Positions 20,286-29,955 of a DNA stretch of 64,000 nt are shown here, one piece after another. Under the pieces are notes generated by a model. That model was not told where the DNA came from and searched no databases. It saw nothing but the letters and a program-made list of their open reading frames with translations. The stretch is from Acetobacter aceti (lineage in GTDB: Bacteria; Pseudomonadota; Alphaproteobacteria; Acetobacterales; Acetobacteraceae): positions 1,984,001 to 2,048,000 of the forward strand of contig NZ_CP014692.1 in NCBI RefSeq assembly GCF_002005445.1, read 5' to 3'. The position numbers and the translations under genes were made by a program. Each line of letters opens with the position of its first letter. The first letter of the stretch is position 1.

Positions 20286-22071
20286 CTATAGGGAAACCGC
20301 GTTCACATAGGTCTCACCAAGTGTAGTCGATGCTGAAAGATCAAACACCCACCTGTCCTCACCTTCGCGGGTAAAACCAAGCCGATCATAAAGATCTGCC
20401 ACCACAGTGTTTTTGGCGGTTTCCTTGAAGCGCCCGACGATCCGACGAATATTCTTTTCCCTCGCTCTCCGGATCAATTCATTCATGATGAATTGCTCGA
20501 ATGTACGGGAAAAGACGCGGCAGCTCATTGTCCATTCAGCAATATCAAGATCATCGTTCTGTTTCTGGGCGATCAGCACGGAAACCAGCCCGTGATCACC
20601 AAACCTGTCCTTCAGGGAGCAGGCCAGAACGACATTCCCGTCATCGGCCATGAAGTCACGCACAGTCTGTTCATCAAAGCGCTGCGTCAGTAGATTGAAC
20701 TGATTGGTCTTCTGCCCCAGTTGCACCACCCGCTCAATCTGGCCTTCTGACGGACGCGCCGCCTGCCCCATCATTTCCAGACTACGCAGATAGGATGGCA
20801 GATCTGATGCGTCATCCTGTTCAGCCAGGGCAGCAGCGCGCATGGCGTAAGCCTGCGTACGGGCGAAATCATCACGACTGTATTTCTGGAACTGGAACCA
20901 GTAACCCTGCTCAACTTGCGCAATGAAATCGGACGGATCGCCGTCCAGATGCACGGTGCCGACCTGCGGCAGTTCCTGGCGGACAAGAGTGCATTCCGCC
21001 GGATTGTCATCGACGAACACAAGAGCATCCAGACCGATATTCAGCTTTTTGGCGATCTTGCGCAGACCACTGGCTTTATCATCCCACGATGCTTCAAAAG
21101 CCGCGAAATCATCGACCTTGAGGATACTTCCCGGTTTATCAAAACCGGTCTTGGCAATGTCAGGGTTATTCTTGCTGCATACGGCAAGAATGATGCCGCG
21201 ATCAGCAAGCAGTTTCACGTAGCTCTGGAAAGCAGCATACGCTTCGGAAACGGCGTCACCACTTCCGATCTTGATACCGTCCATCCCGTCATCGCCGATC
21301 ACTCCGCCCCAGAGCGTGTTATCAAGATCGAGAACAAGAGCTTTTTTTTGCCGTGTTCAGGACACCGCGCAGCGCCGAACGGAAAAGTGGCACGTAAGCA
21401 GGCAGCGCACTGTTTTCGATCGGGAGTTTGGCGCTGTACCAGCTTCTGGGAGCAAAGGCGGCGGTATTGCCATATTCCAGCGCGAACCGGCCAAAGTCGA
21501 TGATCTGAACGCCAAACGTCTCGGCGGACCATAGCCTTCTGAGGAGTTGCTGGAGCTGGTTGGTGTAGGATGAAGGGAGATACTGCTCCGCGACACCTGT
21601 CAGGCGGAACTGGGGTGGCGGTGGGAAGTGATGGATGATCTTCGCGCCACAATTCTGGCTGATGCGCCGCCACATCGACAGAATTTCATTCGCTTTCCTG
21701 TCAATAAACGCGGACACATCTTCTTCACTGGTGCTGGCGGGGATATCCGCCACCAGACTGCGCCAGTCAGACACAATAACGGCAATATCCGGCTTGAGAC
21801 TGTAGAATTCGGAAGCCGGATTCAGCACATCCTGCATGAATGAGCCGTAAAGAGACTGTGTAATGTGCGGCCGGATGTTCTCCTGAACGCAGCCAATGGC
21901 AATGGCGCGCGCCAGCATGTCCGTGGTGGTCGTGCCCATGATATGGATCTTGAGCTCACGGAAGCTGCCTGCTTCCCCAAACGGCCATGCCCCTGCGACA
22001 ATGCGCGTGCCGGTAGACAGAATGTCGCCAAGACCGGGGATAACTTTTGCGGAAAGAGGCAAATCAGACAC
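20286..22071 (-). pseudogene. FkbH-like HAD-domain protein, split by a frameshift in an A8 tract
   Basis: FkbH-family proteins move a glyceryl unit from 1,3-bisphosphoglycerate to an acyl carrier protein. Here the coding sequence lies in two frames. The first (22071 to 21322) encodes the SGNH-like N-terminal domain (IHIMGTTTTDMLARA, DIAVIVSDWRSLV) and stops just after ...GVLNTAKK. The second resumes with ALVLDLDNTLWGGVIGDDG, the HAD catalytic motif, and runs to 20286 with FVDDNPAECTLVRQELP and a C-terminal acyltransferase-like part. The break is at eight consecutive A (minus strand; plus-strand T at 21342-21349); seven would restore one frame of about 595 residues. It may be a true mutation, a phase-variable tract, transcriptional slippage or a sequencing error. 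Confidence 0.85.
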
Positions 22072-22107
22072 ACGGAACTCCTAATTCTGGACAGGCTCAG
22101 ACACTGA

Positions 22108-22356
22108 TCAACCGACTTTTTCGGCCACCAGTTTCTCAAGAGCTGCAAAGCTTTTGGTTTCGCCGATCAGATCCAGACCAAGCTTGATGCCAAATTCTTC
22201 CTCGGCCAGCGTAAAGAGCGACAATGTCGCCAGAGAGTCCCAGCCTTCAGTATTGTCAACTGTCGCTTCAGGAACTTCTTCAGCGCTTTTATCTGGAAGA
22301 ATGGTATTGAATACACGAACAAGGCGCTTGCGAATGCGTTCTGGGGTCATACTCAT
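22108..22356 (-). CDS. Acyl carrier protein
   Basis: An 82-residue acidic helical protein with the phosphopantetheine-attachment motif GWDSLATLSL (Ser at residue 41) and LAEEEFGIKL following, as in acyl carrier proteins. It starts the short operon, 36 bases before the FkbH-like gene, so it is the likely carrier for that protein's product, probably glyceryl-ACP. It is not the fatty-acid-synthesis AcpP, whose genes lie beside fab genes. Confidence 0.88.
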   Translation of the reverse strand: MSMTPERIRKRLVRVFNTILPDKSAEEVPEATVDNTEGWDSLATLSLFTLAEEEFGIKLGLDLIGETKSFAALEKLVAEKVG

Positions 22357-22847
22357 CGGAACTCTCCATAATTGTTTCTTTTACTAATAACTCTGGACCA
22401 GCCTGCGACTGTCGTCCTGCCAGTATCTTACACCTAAATGTACGGATTCAAAGGCACATGCCTCTGCTACGGATATACCGGCACGTATGAGAGACCTGAT
22501 TTAGCAAAGAAATATTTCCTGTTTGATAATCGGACGGACAGCCGCCCCCCTCAAACTGGATGACGGTTTTCACGGCAGCGACCCCAGCATTGCTGGCTGG
22601 AATTCCGCCATTCATCTGTCAGGCTTACATATGAAACATATGAAAAATTGACGGCGCGTATCCATCCACCGACATACTCGCGTGCATTACGTTAGAGGAG
22701 GCCCATCCATAAAGGGTTCCCAGAAGCGCAGCCTCAGCGATACGTGTTTCCATCCGGCGAGTAGATCTGACCTGAGCAACCAGAAGAACAACACCTCACT
22801 CATTGCGCCCGCTTTCAGTAATTCCCTTTTCGGGAGCTACATTTTTA
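22357..22847. other. Intergenic region between the ACP and secretin genes
   Basis: About 490 bases. It contains the promoter side of the leftward ACP gene and the downstream side of the leftward secretin gene. No gene, tRNA or clear terminator is seen; the one plus-strand frame here (22682-22921) has no family resemblance and ends inside the secretin gene. Confidence 0.4.
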
Positions 22848-25142
22848 TCAGTCGTTCAGCCCGAGGGCATGCAGGATGCGATGATTGGGGTTTGCTGATC
22901 CGGACATGGGTGTCTTGTTGAGTTCAGGTTGCAGCATTGCCGCATGAGGCAACAGCTCACGCATATCCTCCGTCAGTTTGGAGGCGTCTGTCTGGCTGTG
23001 AATGACATGCGGAGTAATCAGCACCAGCAGCTCAGTTCGGGAACGTGTGTTGGTCTGCTCCCCACCCAGGGCTCCAAGGATCGGAATATCCTTGATCCAG
23101 GGCATACCCTGATTTCCAGTCTGACGGTTGTCGGTGATCAGACCCGCGAGACCGACAGTCTGACCGTCGGCTATCTCCACACGTGATTTCACCTGACGCT
23201 GCGAGAAAGTCGGACTGTTGATGGTGCCGCTCCCGGTGATCGTTGTCGAAGAGGCCACCTGACTGACCTGCTGCGAGACATCCAGCGTGACCAGATCACC
23301 GTTACTGACATGCGGAGTAATCTGAAGAATCACGCCGGTTGGCTGGTAGCTGATCGAGTTTGTGATTGTTGAACTGGTGGTCAGCACGCCTGTAGTGGAA
23401 CCGGTCAGATAGGGCACCATATCACCCACCATCAGCGAGGCGGACTGGTTGTCCATGACCATCAGTTCCGGTGAAGACAGAACCTGAACCTTGGTAATTC
23501 CCTGAAGAAGATTGATGACAAAAGGCGCACCTCCCTGACTGCTTCCTCCCAGGACAAAGCCGGGGAATGAACTGCTCAACTGGGACGAGGTCAACGTTGT
23601 TGAGATGCTCTGCGTCGCACCGCTCAGAATGCCATTCACACCGCCGGACTTGAAGAAGAACTGCGTGCCGTATTTCAGGTGATCATTCAGCGTGACTTCC
23701 GCGACCGTGGCGTCAATCCGAACCTGCAGAGGGATAATGTCGATCTTGTGCAGCATGGCGATCACATCGCCTGTTTCTTCCGGCGTGCCATAAACAAGTA
23801 TCGAATTATTCTGCAAATCGGGAATGATTTTCACCGTTTCACGCGCACTGTCTCCACTTGCCTGATTGCCAAGACCTCCAAGCAGGGGATTGTTGGAAAT
23901 ACCATCATCCTGTTGCTGCTGTGAGGACTGACTTCCGCCATTTCCTGAAGAGCCATCACCTTGCCCACCAGATGACCCATTGCCTCCCGATAACAGTCCC
24001 TGCTGCTGGCTGCTGTCACCCAGAGAAGGGGAGCCAGTGCCTGAACTGCTGCCGCCAGACATGCCGTTCTGACTCATCGCGTTGCTCATCTGACCAACCG
24101 ATGAATTCTGTGTTGTTGGTTTTGCGGTCACATGGCCTGGAGTAAAAGCCTGCTGCAGGACATATGCGACATCGTTGGCCCGTTCGTTCTGAAGATAATA
24201 AACGTTCCAGACACGTGCCGTCCTGTATCGTCGGGCCTCCACCAGATGATACAATCTCTGTACATCTGCAATCTGTCGCTCGGTGTGCGCCACGATCAGA
24301 ACACTGTCGATGCGCGACATCGGCACAATCTGGAGCTGTCCGGACAGAGCACCATTTTTTCCGGCGTCAAGCGCGGTTTGCAATGCGTGCGACAGATCCT
24401 GCGCGCTTCCCGACATGGAAGGCAGGAGCGCATAAGACATGCCGGACAGAATGTCAGTATCAAAACTCCTGACAAGGTCCGCCAGAGACTGGCGGGTCGC
24501 CGGATCACCACTGACAATAATAACATTCGAACCGGAGGAAGCAGCGATATGCCCTCCATTCTGCTCGAATGGTTTCAGTACCTTGGCCAGATTTTCCGCA
24601 GATGTGTATTTCAGGGCAATGGCTATCTGTCCCTGCTCTGCACCCTGACCACCGCCGGAATGACCTCCGGCGCCAGCAAGAGGGACAACACGGTAAAGAC
24701 CGTTACTCTGCACGACCGTGGCGCCAACGCCGGCAAGAAGATCCTTCAGTATAGGAAGAAGCTGATCCCGTCGGACAGGATGCGTCACCCGCAATGTAAC
24801 GGCACCCTGCACGCCCGGATCAATCGTATAATTGACGCCCATCAGATCACCAAGGATCTGGTCCGTGGCTGCCCTGACATCCGTTCCGGCGAAGTTAAGT
24901 GTAATGTCACCCGCTGCATCCTGCCCGTCTGTCACCAGTCCACTCGAAGAGCGACGGCCATAAGACGCCAAGGCTTTTGAACCTGTTGCGACGCTGATCT
25001 GGCCGTTGGTGCGTTCAGGGGCGCTCATCGAAACGACAGAGCCAGGCAAAGGCGTCACGACCGGGTCATTTTCCTGGCATCCGGCCAGAGACAGCAGACC
25101 CAGCATTCCGACCTTCAGTGACAGATTCCGGGGATTTTTCAT
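22848..25142 (-). CDS. gspD: Type II secretion system secretin GspD
   Basis: Outer-membrane secretin that forms the exit channel. The 764-residue precursor has a lipoprotein signal (LLSLAGC, Cys at residue 22), then N0/N1-type domains (ITLNFAGTDVRAATDQILGD near residue 79; VLKPFEQNGGHIAASSGSNV) and a Ser/Gly/Gln-rich insert at about residues 345-415. The C-terminal secretin core contains VQVLSSPELMVMDNQSASLM and VEIADGQTVGLAGLI. No other clearly recognisable gsp gene is in the window, so it is an orphan here; the rest may be elsewhere. The upstream 190-residue gene may share its operon. Confidence 0.9.
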   Translation of the reverse strand: MKNPRNLSLKVGMLGLLSLAGCQENDPVVTPLPGSVVSMSAPERTNGQISVATGSKALASYGRRSSSGLVTDGQDAAGDITLNFAGTDVRAATDQILGDLMGVNYTIDPGVQGAVTLRVTHPVRRDQLLPILKDLLAGVGATVVQSNGLYRVVPLAGAGGHSGGGQGAEQGQIAIALKYTSAENLAKVLKPFEQNGGHIAASSGSNVIIVSGDPATRQSLADLVRSFDTDILSGMSYALLPSMSGSAQDLSHALQTALDAGKNGALSGQLQIVPMSRIDSVLIVAHTERQIADVQRLYHLVEARRYRTARVWNVYYLQNERANDVAYVLQQAFTPGHVTAKPTTQNSSVGQMSNAMSQNGMSGGSSSGTGSPSLGDSSQQQGLLSGGNGSSGGQGDGSSGNGGSQSSQQQQDDGISNNPLLGGLGNQASGDSARETVKIIPDLQNNSILVYGTPEETGDVIAMLHKIDIIPLQVRIDATVAEVTLNDHLKYGTQFFFKSGGVNGILSGATQSISTTLTSSQLSSSFPGFVLGGSSQGGAPFVINLLQGITKVQVLSSPELMVMDNQSASLMVGDMVPYLTGSTTGVLTTSSTITNSISYQPTGVILQITPHVSNGDLVTLDVSQQVSQVASSTTITGSGTINSPTFSQRQVKSRVEIADGQTVGLAGLITDNRQTGNQGMPWIKDIPILGALGGEQTNTRSRTELLVLITPHVIHSQTDASKLTEDMRELLPHAAMLQPELNKTPMSGSANPNHRILHALGLND

Positions 25143-25202
25143 GAGTATTCCTGGGCAGCCTGAAGTAAGAAAAAATTCAAAAAAACAAGGTATGTCATGA
25201 CA

Positions 25203-25775
25203 TTACCCAATCCCCTGCGATGCCGTTTTATCGCTCTGCCGAACCATTCCCGCATCATGGGCCGGTAGCCAGCAGCCTCTTGTCACGAGCGCAACATCCA
25301 CACCCTCACTCTGAATATTTCCCTGTATGGCCTTATCGGACTGAAGGCTGGGGATATGCAGTTCCTCTGCAGGCAATCCGGGCTGTGACAGTTCAAGCTC
25401 TGTCTGAAGCACAACGAAATCATGCCATGAGATCGACAGGGCGGCGCGCGCTCCGGCTTTCTGCAGATTTCCAAAGATCTGTTCTGGCACTCTCTTTGAA
25501 AGAGCCTTGGAAAATACAGAAGAGCTCTGATGCTTCCCTTTATGGGCCTTCAGCATCATGTTCGCGAACTGATCGACAGCGATGCGCTTTTTTTCTACCG
25601 GTGCGTACCCCTGACAAACTGCAACCGAAATTTCACCTGCATCCCGATGGCCTTCTCCGCTAATGAGAAAAAACCACTGATCGAACGGACCTTTTTTTGA
25701 AGTGGTGTTAACAGGCGAAAAGATCTGTTTCCTGAAGCGGGACAGAAATTCGGGGTAGCCTCCTTTATAATTCAT
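25203..25775 (-). CDS. Hypothetical protein upstream of gspD
   Basis: Not recognised with confidence. The 190-residue product has a basic N-terminus and no clear signal or membrane helix. The C-terminal part (ALSISWHDFVVLQTELELSQ, then PGLPAEELHIPSL) has the spacing of the ferredoxin-like domain of PilO/GspM-type proteins, which would fit its place 60 bases before gspD, but this is a guess. An opposing frame of similar length covers the same DNA. Confidence 0.4.
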   Translation of the reverse strand: MNYKGGYPEFLSRFRKQIFSPVNTTSKKGPFDQWFFLISGEGHRDAGEISVAVCQGYAPVEKKRIAVDQFANMMLKAHKGKHQSSSVFSKALSKRVPEQIFGNLQKAGARAALSISWHDFVVLQTELELSQPGLPAEELHIPSLQSDKAIQGNIQSEGVDVALVTRGCWLPAHDAGMVRQSDKTASQGIG

Positions 25776-25784
25776 GGAACGCTC

Positions 25785-26009
25785 TTAAAGGATGCTGTCT
25801 CGCAACATAACGTCAGCACCACCTATCAAAACTCCCCCAATCACAAGATCAGTCAGTACGTGACGAATTGCAGGCGGCTCACCTACAATCGTTCCGGCCA
25901 CAGCGAGCGTTGATATCAGTTTTGCAATTCCAGACCAGAGCCGAGCGCGATAATCTCCGCTTAACGGGGGCAATACATCAAAATTTAATAGAAACGTTAC
26001 GCCTGACAA
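25785..26009 (-). CDS. Small hypothetical protein with a hydrophobic segment
   Basis: 74 residues, with one or two moderately hydrophobic stretches (IAKLISTLAVAGTIVG and LVIGGVLIGGADVML) suggesting membrane association. It ends ten bases before the next gene on the same strand. No family recognised, and it may not be real. Confidence 0.3.
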   Translation of the reverse strand: MSGVTFLLNFDVLPPLSGDYRARLWSGIAKLISTLAVAGTIVGEPPAIRHVLTDLVIGGVLIGGADVMLRDSIL

Positions 26010-26035
26010 AAAGGAGGCAGGCGAAACGCCTCCTT
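26006..26035 (-). terminator. Probable terminator, minus strand
   Basis: Arms AAGGAGGC and GCCTCCTT around a nine-base loop; on the minus strand the stem is followed by five T. It would stop transcripts entering from the right, although no convincing gene is seen immediately upstream of it. Confidence 0.6.
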
Positions 26036-26552
26036 CCCTTCATAGACAACGCCGACAGCTATGGCTGGGGTGAAGCAGTCACCAACGCCGGATAAAAGCG
26101 GGAGTTGAAAGAAGCCGATGCTGTAACGGCCAGAGAGCGCGCCATCAACATAACGCAGCGTCTGGTTGCCGGCACAACCGAGATCTGCCCGATAGCATAA
26201 GCGGCGGCATTGATAGAGAACCCATCCCAATCACCAGGTCGATGGACCATTCCAGGGACCAATATCAGACAGGGTGTCCGCGTCACAGCACCTGGCAGGC
26301 TATCAAAAGCCTCCCTTACAGTGTGGTCACGCGGATAATGTTCGATCCCGATAAAGAAGAAATTCAAGCACTGCTGATGAAAACAAGAGGCTGGATATCC
26401 AGCTCTTTCACTTTCAGATCCACCTAAAATATACGAAAATAAAAATACATTATTTGCGATAATAATTTTTATGAATTATATACAAAAAGAAATAATCAGA
26501 TTAAATTACATTTTTATATTTGAAAATACAAAAATCACCTGTCTTGCAGGTC
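26036..26552. other. Gene-poor stretch with a very AT-rich core
   Basis: About 515 bases without a supportable gene. Bases 26420-26535 are almost entirely A and T, in sharp contrast to the flanks. Two overlapping minus-strand frames (26059-26367 and 25997-26230) read partly hydrophobic sequence and end near the terminator at 26006-26035, so a decayed gene is possible, but neither matches anything I recognise. Confidence 0.4.
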
Positions 26553-27467
26553 TCATAGTCCAAACCGATGCCTGATGAAACCGGCGGCACGTCCGGTCTC
26601 GTCCAATGTGTTGCGCGGCCATGGAGAAAAATCACTGTCAAATATACGGGCATCCCCACGCCCCAGCAGAACACGGACAAGACTGCTGTAGCCACCAAAT
26701 CGGCCCGGAACATGCCCGAGGAACAGCGGCAGAACACTCGCCGCGGCCTCAATCAGCGCGGATACCCGTGTTCCATAGACAATCACAGCGTCGGCACAGG
26801 CGGTAAAACCGAGGCCCGGATTATCGTCTGGTTCACCATGCCGCCAGATCAGCTTGACGCATGAACCAAGCCCTTCAGAAAAAGCGTTCGCGAATGCGGC
26901 CGGCACTCCTTCACCGATCGTCACCAGCACAGAACCGCCGAACAGTTTGATGCTCAGTTCGATCTGCCGTGCCGCCAGCATTGCGTCGGCCACCGAATCA
27001 CTCCAGCCAGCTTCCAGTCGCACAGACACTCTGGGTCGAGGCAGATGCTCCAGCCTTTCCCGCCAGAGACGTTCAGCACGCTCATAAAGCGCGGGAGACA
27101 CAACGCTCAACGGTCCAAGGACAGGAAAAACGCGGCTGTTCCTCGCTTCCGGCACATGCCACCCGGAAAAAATCACCTCGTCAAAAAGACGACTGCCCAG
27201 CAGAGCCACAGATCTGCTGCTGCTGCAATGCACGACCGGCACCTTCAGTTTCCGTCCCAGAGAAAGACCCGCCAATCCGGCGGTAAACCCGGCGGTCAAA
27301 ACAAGGCCGGGCTGCACGGAATCGTTTTCGACAGAGGACGCATCCGTCAGACGCCTGAAAGAACATCCGAGACGACCGGCGAGCGCATGAGCTGGCCCGC
27401 ATCCTCCCGGCTGAGCCGACTCAATCACCCATACAGGTACGGCTGACGGTGTCAGGGCATCCGTCAT
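26553..27467 (-). CDS. ELM1/DUF1022-like protein
   Basis: Resembles the ELM1-like GT-B-fold family (DUF1022) found in alphaproteobacteria and plant mitochondria. The signs are VWVIESAQPGGCGPAHALAG at the N-terminus, VVHCSSSR and a central DAVIVYGTRVSALIEAAASV where related proteins have a serine-rich D-(S)-V-(S)-M motif, and a late SPWPRNTLDETGRAAGFI. The 304-residue length is near the family's. Some typical motifs are altered, and the biochemical role of bacterial members is not established. It is divergent from pyrE. Confidence 0.65.
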   Translation of the reverse strand: MTDALTPSAVPVWVIESAQPGGCGPAHALAGRLGCSFRRLTDASSVENDSVQPGLVLTAGFTAGLAGLSLGRKLKVPVVHCSSSRSVALLGSRLFDEVIFSGWHVPEARNSRVFPVLGPLSVVSPALYERAERLWRERLEHLPRPRVSVRLEAGWSDSVADAMLAARQIELSIKLFGGSVLVTIGEGVPAAFANAFSEGLGSCVKLIWRHGEPDDNPGLGFTACADAVIVYGTRVSALIEAAASVLPLFLGHVPGRFGGYSSLVRVLLGRGDARIFDSDFSPWPRNTLDETGRAAGFIRHRFGL

Positions 27468-27590
27468 GGCGCGTGTGAAGACCAGCCCACTGTGTCTATC
27501 AGTGGGTTTTCAGCCGGTAGCGATGGATTTTCCGCCTGTGTGCAGCTATGCCACGTCGACGCAGGCGAATGCGCGCGAAGGGAAAGGGAC

Positions 27591-28346
27591 ATGAAGCACA
27601 TGATCGGACAGGAATCGGTTCTCGGCAATGACGCCTCTGCGTGGGACCGGGATGCAGCCCTTACAACCGCACGGCTTCTTCTGGAAATCAAGGCGGTCAA
27701 TTTTCGCCCTGAAGACCCCTACACACTGACCTCCGGCTGGAAGTCGCCCGTCTATATTGACTGCCGCCGCATCATCTTCTTCCCACGCGCACGGGCAAAG
27801 ATCGTGGAGCTCGGCGTCGAGAAAATCGGGCGTCACGTTGGCTACGAGAGCATCGACGCCGTGGTCGGCGGTGAAACCGCAGGCATTCCCTTTGCCGCAT
27901 GGTTCGCCGACCGCATGATGACGCCGATGGCCTATGTCCGCAAAAAACCGAAAGGTTTCGGTCGCAACGCCCAGATCGAAGGCGATGTCCCTGAAGGCAT
28001 GCGTACTCTCCTTGTTGAAGATCTGACGACTGACGGCGCTTCAAAAATCGGCTTCGCCAAGGCTCTGCGCAATGCAGGTGCGATTCTCGACCATACGTTC
28101 GTCGTGTTCTTCTATGGCGTGTTCCCCGGCGCCCATAAGACGCTTTCCGAAATGGGCATCACCCTGCACTCGCTCTGCACATGGTGGGATGTGCTCGAAG
28201 CCTGCGCCGAACGGCCGTATTTCTCGGAAGGCGCTGCTGCGGAAGTACGCCGCTTCCTTGAAGACCCATGCGGGTGGTCCGCCAAGCATGGTGGTGTCGG
28301 CAGCCTCGAAGAAGCTCTGGCACTGAAGACAGCCCGCGATTCCTGA
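27591..28346 (+). CDS. pyrE: Orotate phosphoribosyltransferase
   Basis: Makes orotidine 5'-phosphate from orotate and PRPP in pyrimidine synthesis. LTSGWKSPVYIDCRRI near residue 44, VVGGETAGIPFAAW, AYVRKKPKGFGRNAQIEG and the PRPP-binding loop TLLVEDLTTDGASK are all present. The ATG at 27591 has a purine-rich ribosome site (GAAGGGAAAGGG), giving 251 residues; a start 99 bases upstream is unlikely. murI follows after 18 bases, so the two are probably cotranscribed. Confidence 0.96.
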   Translation: MKHMIGQESVLGNDASAWDRDAALTTARLLLEIKAVNFRPEDPYTLTSGWKSPVYIDCRRIIFFPRARAKIVELGVEKIGRHVGYESIDAVVGGETAGIPFAAWFADRMMTPMAYVRKKPKGFGRNAQIEGDVPEGMRTLLVEDLTTDGASKIGFAKALRNAGAILDHTFVVFFYGVFPGAHKTLSEMGITLHSLCTWWDVLEACAERPYFSEGAAAEVRRFLEDPCGWSAKHGGVGSLEEALALKTARDS

Positions 28347-28364
28347 TCGCCCGCAACAGATGAG

Positions 28365-29246
28365 ATGACCGTGCCGGTTTCCACACCAGATCAGTCTGCG
28401 ACTGGAGGGAGTTTCACTCCTTCTTCGGCAAAAGGCCGCATTCTGGCGTTCGATTCCGGTATTGGCGGCCTTGGCATCGTCGCGGCGCTGCGTCGCCGCC
28501 TGCCAGAAGCCTGCATCAGCTATATCGCGGACACAGCCCTGTTTCCTTACGGGGAACAGGAAGACGCAGCGCTCTGCGCCCATATCGTGGCCCTGCTGAA
28601 AGAGGCGATCGATACATGCAGACCTGACGTTGTTGTCATTGCCTGTAATACGGCCAGCACACTGGCGCTCGGCGCGTTGCGGAAAGCCTGTCCGGAGACC
28701 CCGTTTGTCGGGTGCGTTCCGGCTATCCGCTGGGCTTCCCGCATCAGTCAAAGCCGTGTCATCGGACTGCTCGCCACACGCGCGACCGTGCGCCGCCCGT
28801 ATATCGACTCTCTTCGCCAGCAGTTTGCTCCCGACTGCACTCTCATTGCCCACGGTGCGCGACATCTGGCCGATTACGCGGAAGAAGCTTTCCGAGGCAA
28901 GATGCCCGCCCCGCATCTGATCAAGCAGGAAGTGGCTGGTCTGTTCGGACAACCGGAGGGCGATCGGATTGACGCCGTGGCGCTCGGCTGCACGCATTAC
29001 ACATTCCTGCTTGAGGCTCTGCGTGCGGCCTCGCCGGATCACGTTATCTGGCTTGATCCGGCTGATGCTGTCGCCCGTCAGACCGTCACAATTCTGGAAG
29101 CCATGGAAGCGTCGCCTCCTCTTCACGACTCAGAAGAGCATCTCTGGTTCACCGCGCCTCCGGTGGATGTAATCGAACTGGAGGCTCATCTGCGCCCGTT
29201 CGGTTATGCTCACGCGGAACAGTGGACAACTGGCCCGGGTTTTTAA
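28365..29246 (+). CDS. murI: Glutamate racemase
   Basis: Supplies D-glutamate for peptidoglycan. The two catalytic Cys lie in VVIACNTASTLALGALRK and VALGCTHYTFLLEAL, and the N-terminal motif FDSGIGGLGIVAALRRRLP is intact. The length of 293 residues includes an N-terminal extension of about 27 residues rich in Ser and Thr. It lies 18 bases downstream of pyrE. Confidence 0.96.
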   Translation: MTVPVSTPDQSATGGSFTPSSAKGRILAFDSGIGGLGIVAALRRRLPEACISYIADTALFPYGEQEDAALCAHIVALLKEAIDTCRPDVVVIACNTASTLALGALRKACPETPFVGCVPAIRWASRISQSRVIGLLATRATVRRPYIDSLRQQFAPDCTLIAHGARHLADYAEEAFRGKMPAPHLIKQEVAGLFGQPEGDRIDAVALGCTHYTFLLEALRAASPDHVIWLDPADAVARQTVTILEAMEASPPLHDSEEHLWFTAPPVDVIELEAHLRPFGYAHAEQWTTGPGF

Positions 29247-29469
29247 CGCGGCAAAAACGGCAGACAGCTTTCTGCCGCCGCTGTTTTCTCCGGGTCAACG
29301 ACCCGCCATTCCCGCTTCCGGAATGCCACCCGCCCCTGCCGCGCAAATCATCTTATACCGCGATCCTGATCCTGCGCTGCGTCCCTTCCGTTCACCGCGC
29401 ATATCACACCTGTAACACAGATTATGGACAGTCTTGTGACGCCAGCCGAGCAGACCGGGACGCCGCCTC

Positions 29470-29955
29470 TCATGGTTTTTGCGTCATCGGCTCCGTCTGA
29501 AGAAGATGGAATGCCTTGCCGTCAAAATCGTAGAAATATTTTCCATGCCCGGTTTCGTTCAGGCTTCCTGTGACAACAAGCAGAGTGCTGTCGCGTCGCC
29601 AGGAAAGAGGTTCCGTGACATCCAAAGGCCAGTCAGAGACGGTGAAAGGCAGCATCGTCACAGCACCCGTTACGACATTGATGGCGCCTCCCATCACGCA
29701 TCCAGCGCCGCATCCCCATGTCGTCAGAACGAAATGTCCGGCAAAATTGACGGGATCGTGCATCGCGCCGCGCAGCATCGTCGCAAACTGACGCTCTTCT
29801 TTCGAGCGTATCTTCAATGGTGGACGACGAACCGGTTCTCCGGTTTTAGCCAGATGATCGACAAAGGATATCGTAGACGCGTGCAAGGCATCCGGCGCAA
29901 CAAAAAGAGCAAGACACACCACCCCCGGGGCGACGTTCCGGGTTTTCAATACCAT
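29470..29955 (-). CDS. Exported protein of unknown function
   Basis: 161 residues with an N-terminal hydrophobic signal (VVCLALFVAPDALHAS) and a conserved-looking centre FAGHFVLTTWGCGAGCVMGG containing two Cys, which I recall from unnamed secreted proteins of several proteobacteria. The start codon lies inside the last codons of the interrupted transglycosylase gene upstream, so the two were translationally coupled. Function unknown. Confidence 0.7.
   Translation of the reverse strand: MVLKTRNVAPGVVCLALFVAPDALHASTISFVDHLAKTGEPVRRPPLKIRSKEERQFATMLRGAMHDPVNFAGHFVLTTWGCGAGCVMGGAINVVTGAVTMLPFTVSDWPLDVTEPLSWRRDSTLLVVTGSLNETGHGKYFYDFDGKAFHLLQTEPMTQKP

Noticed and set aside
26059..26367. A 102-residue minus-strand frame with hydrophobic content.
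   Set aside because: No ribosome site or family match; it overlaps another frame of similar quality, so at best it is a decayed gene.
28041..29126. A 361-residue minus-strand frame.
   Set aside because: Antisense to the end of pyrE and most of murI, both clearly identified.
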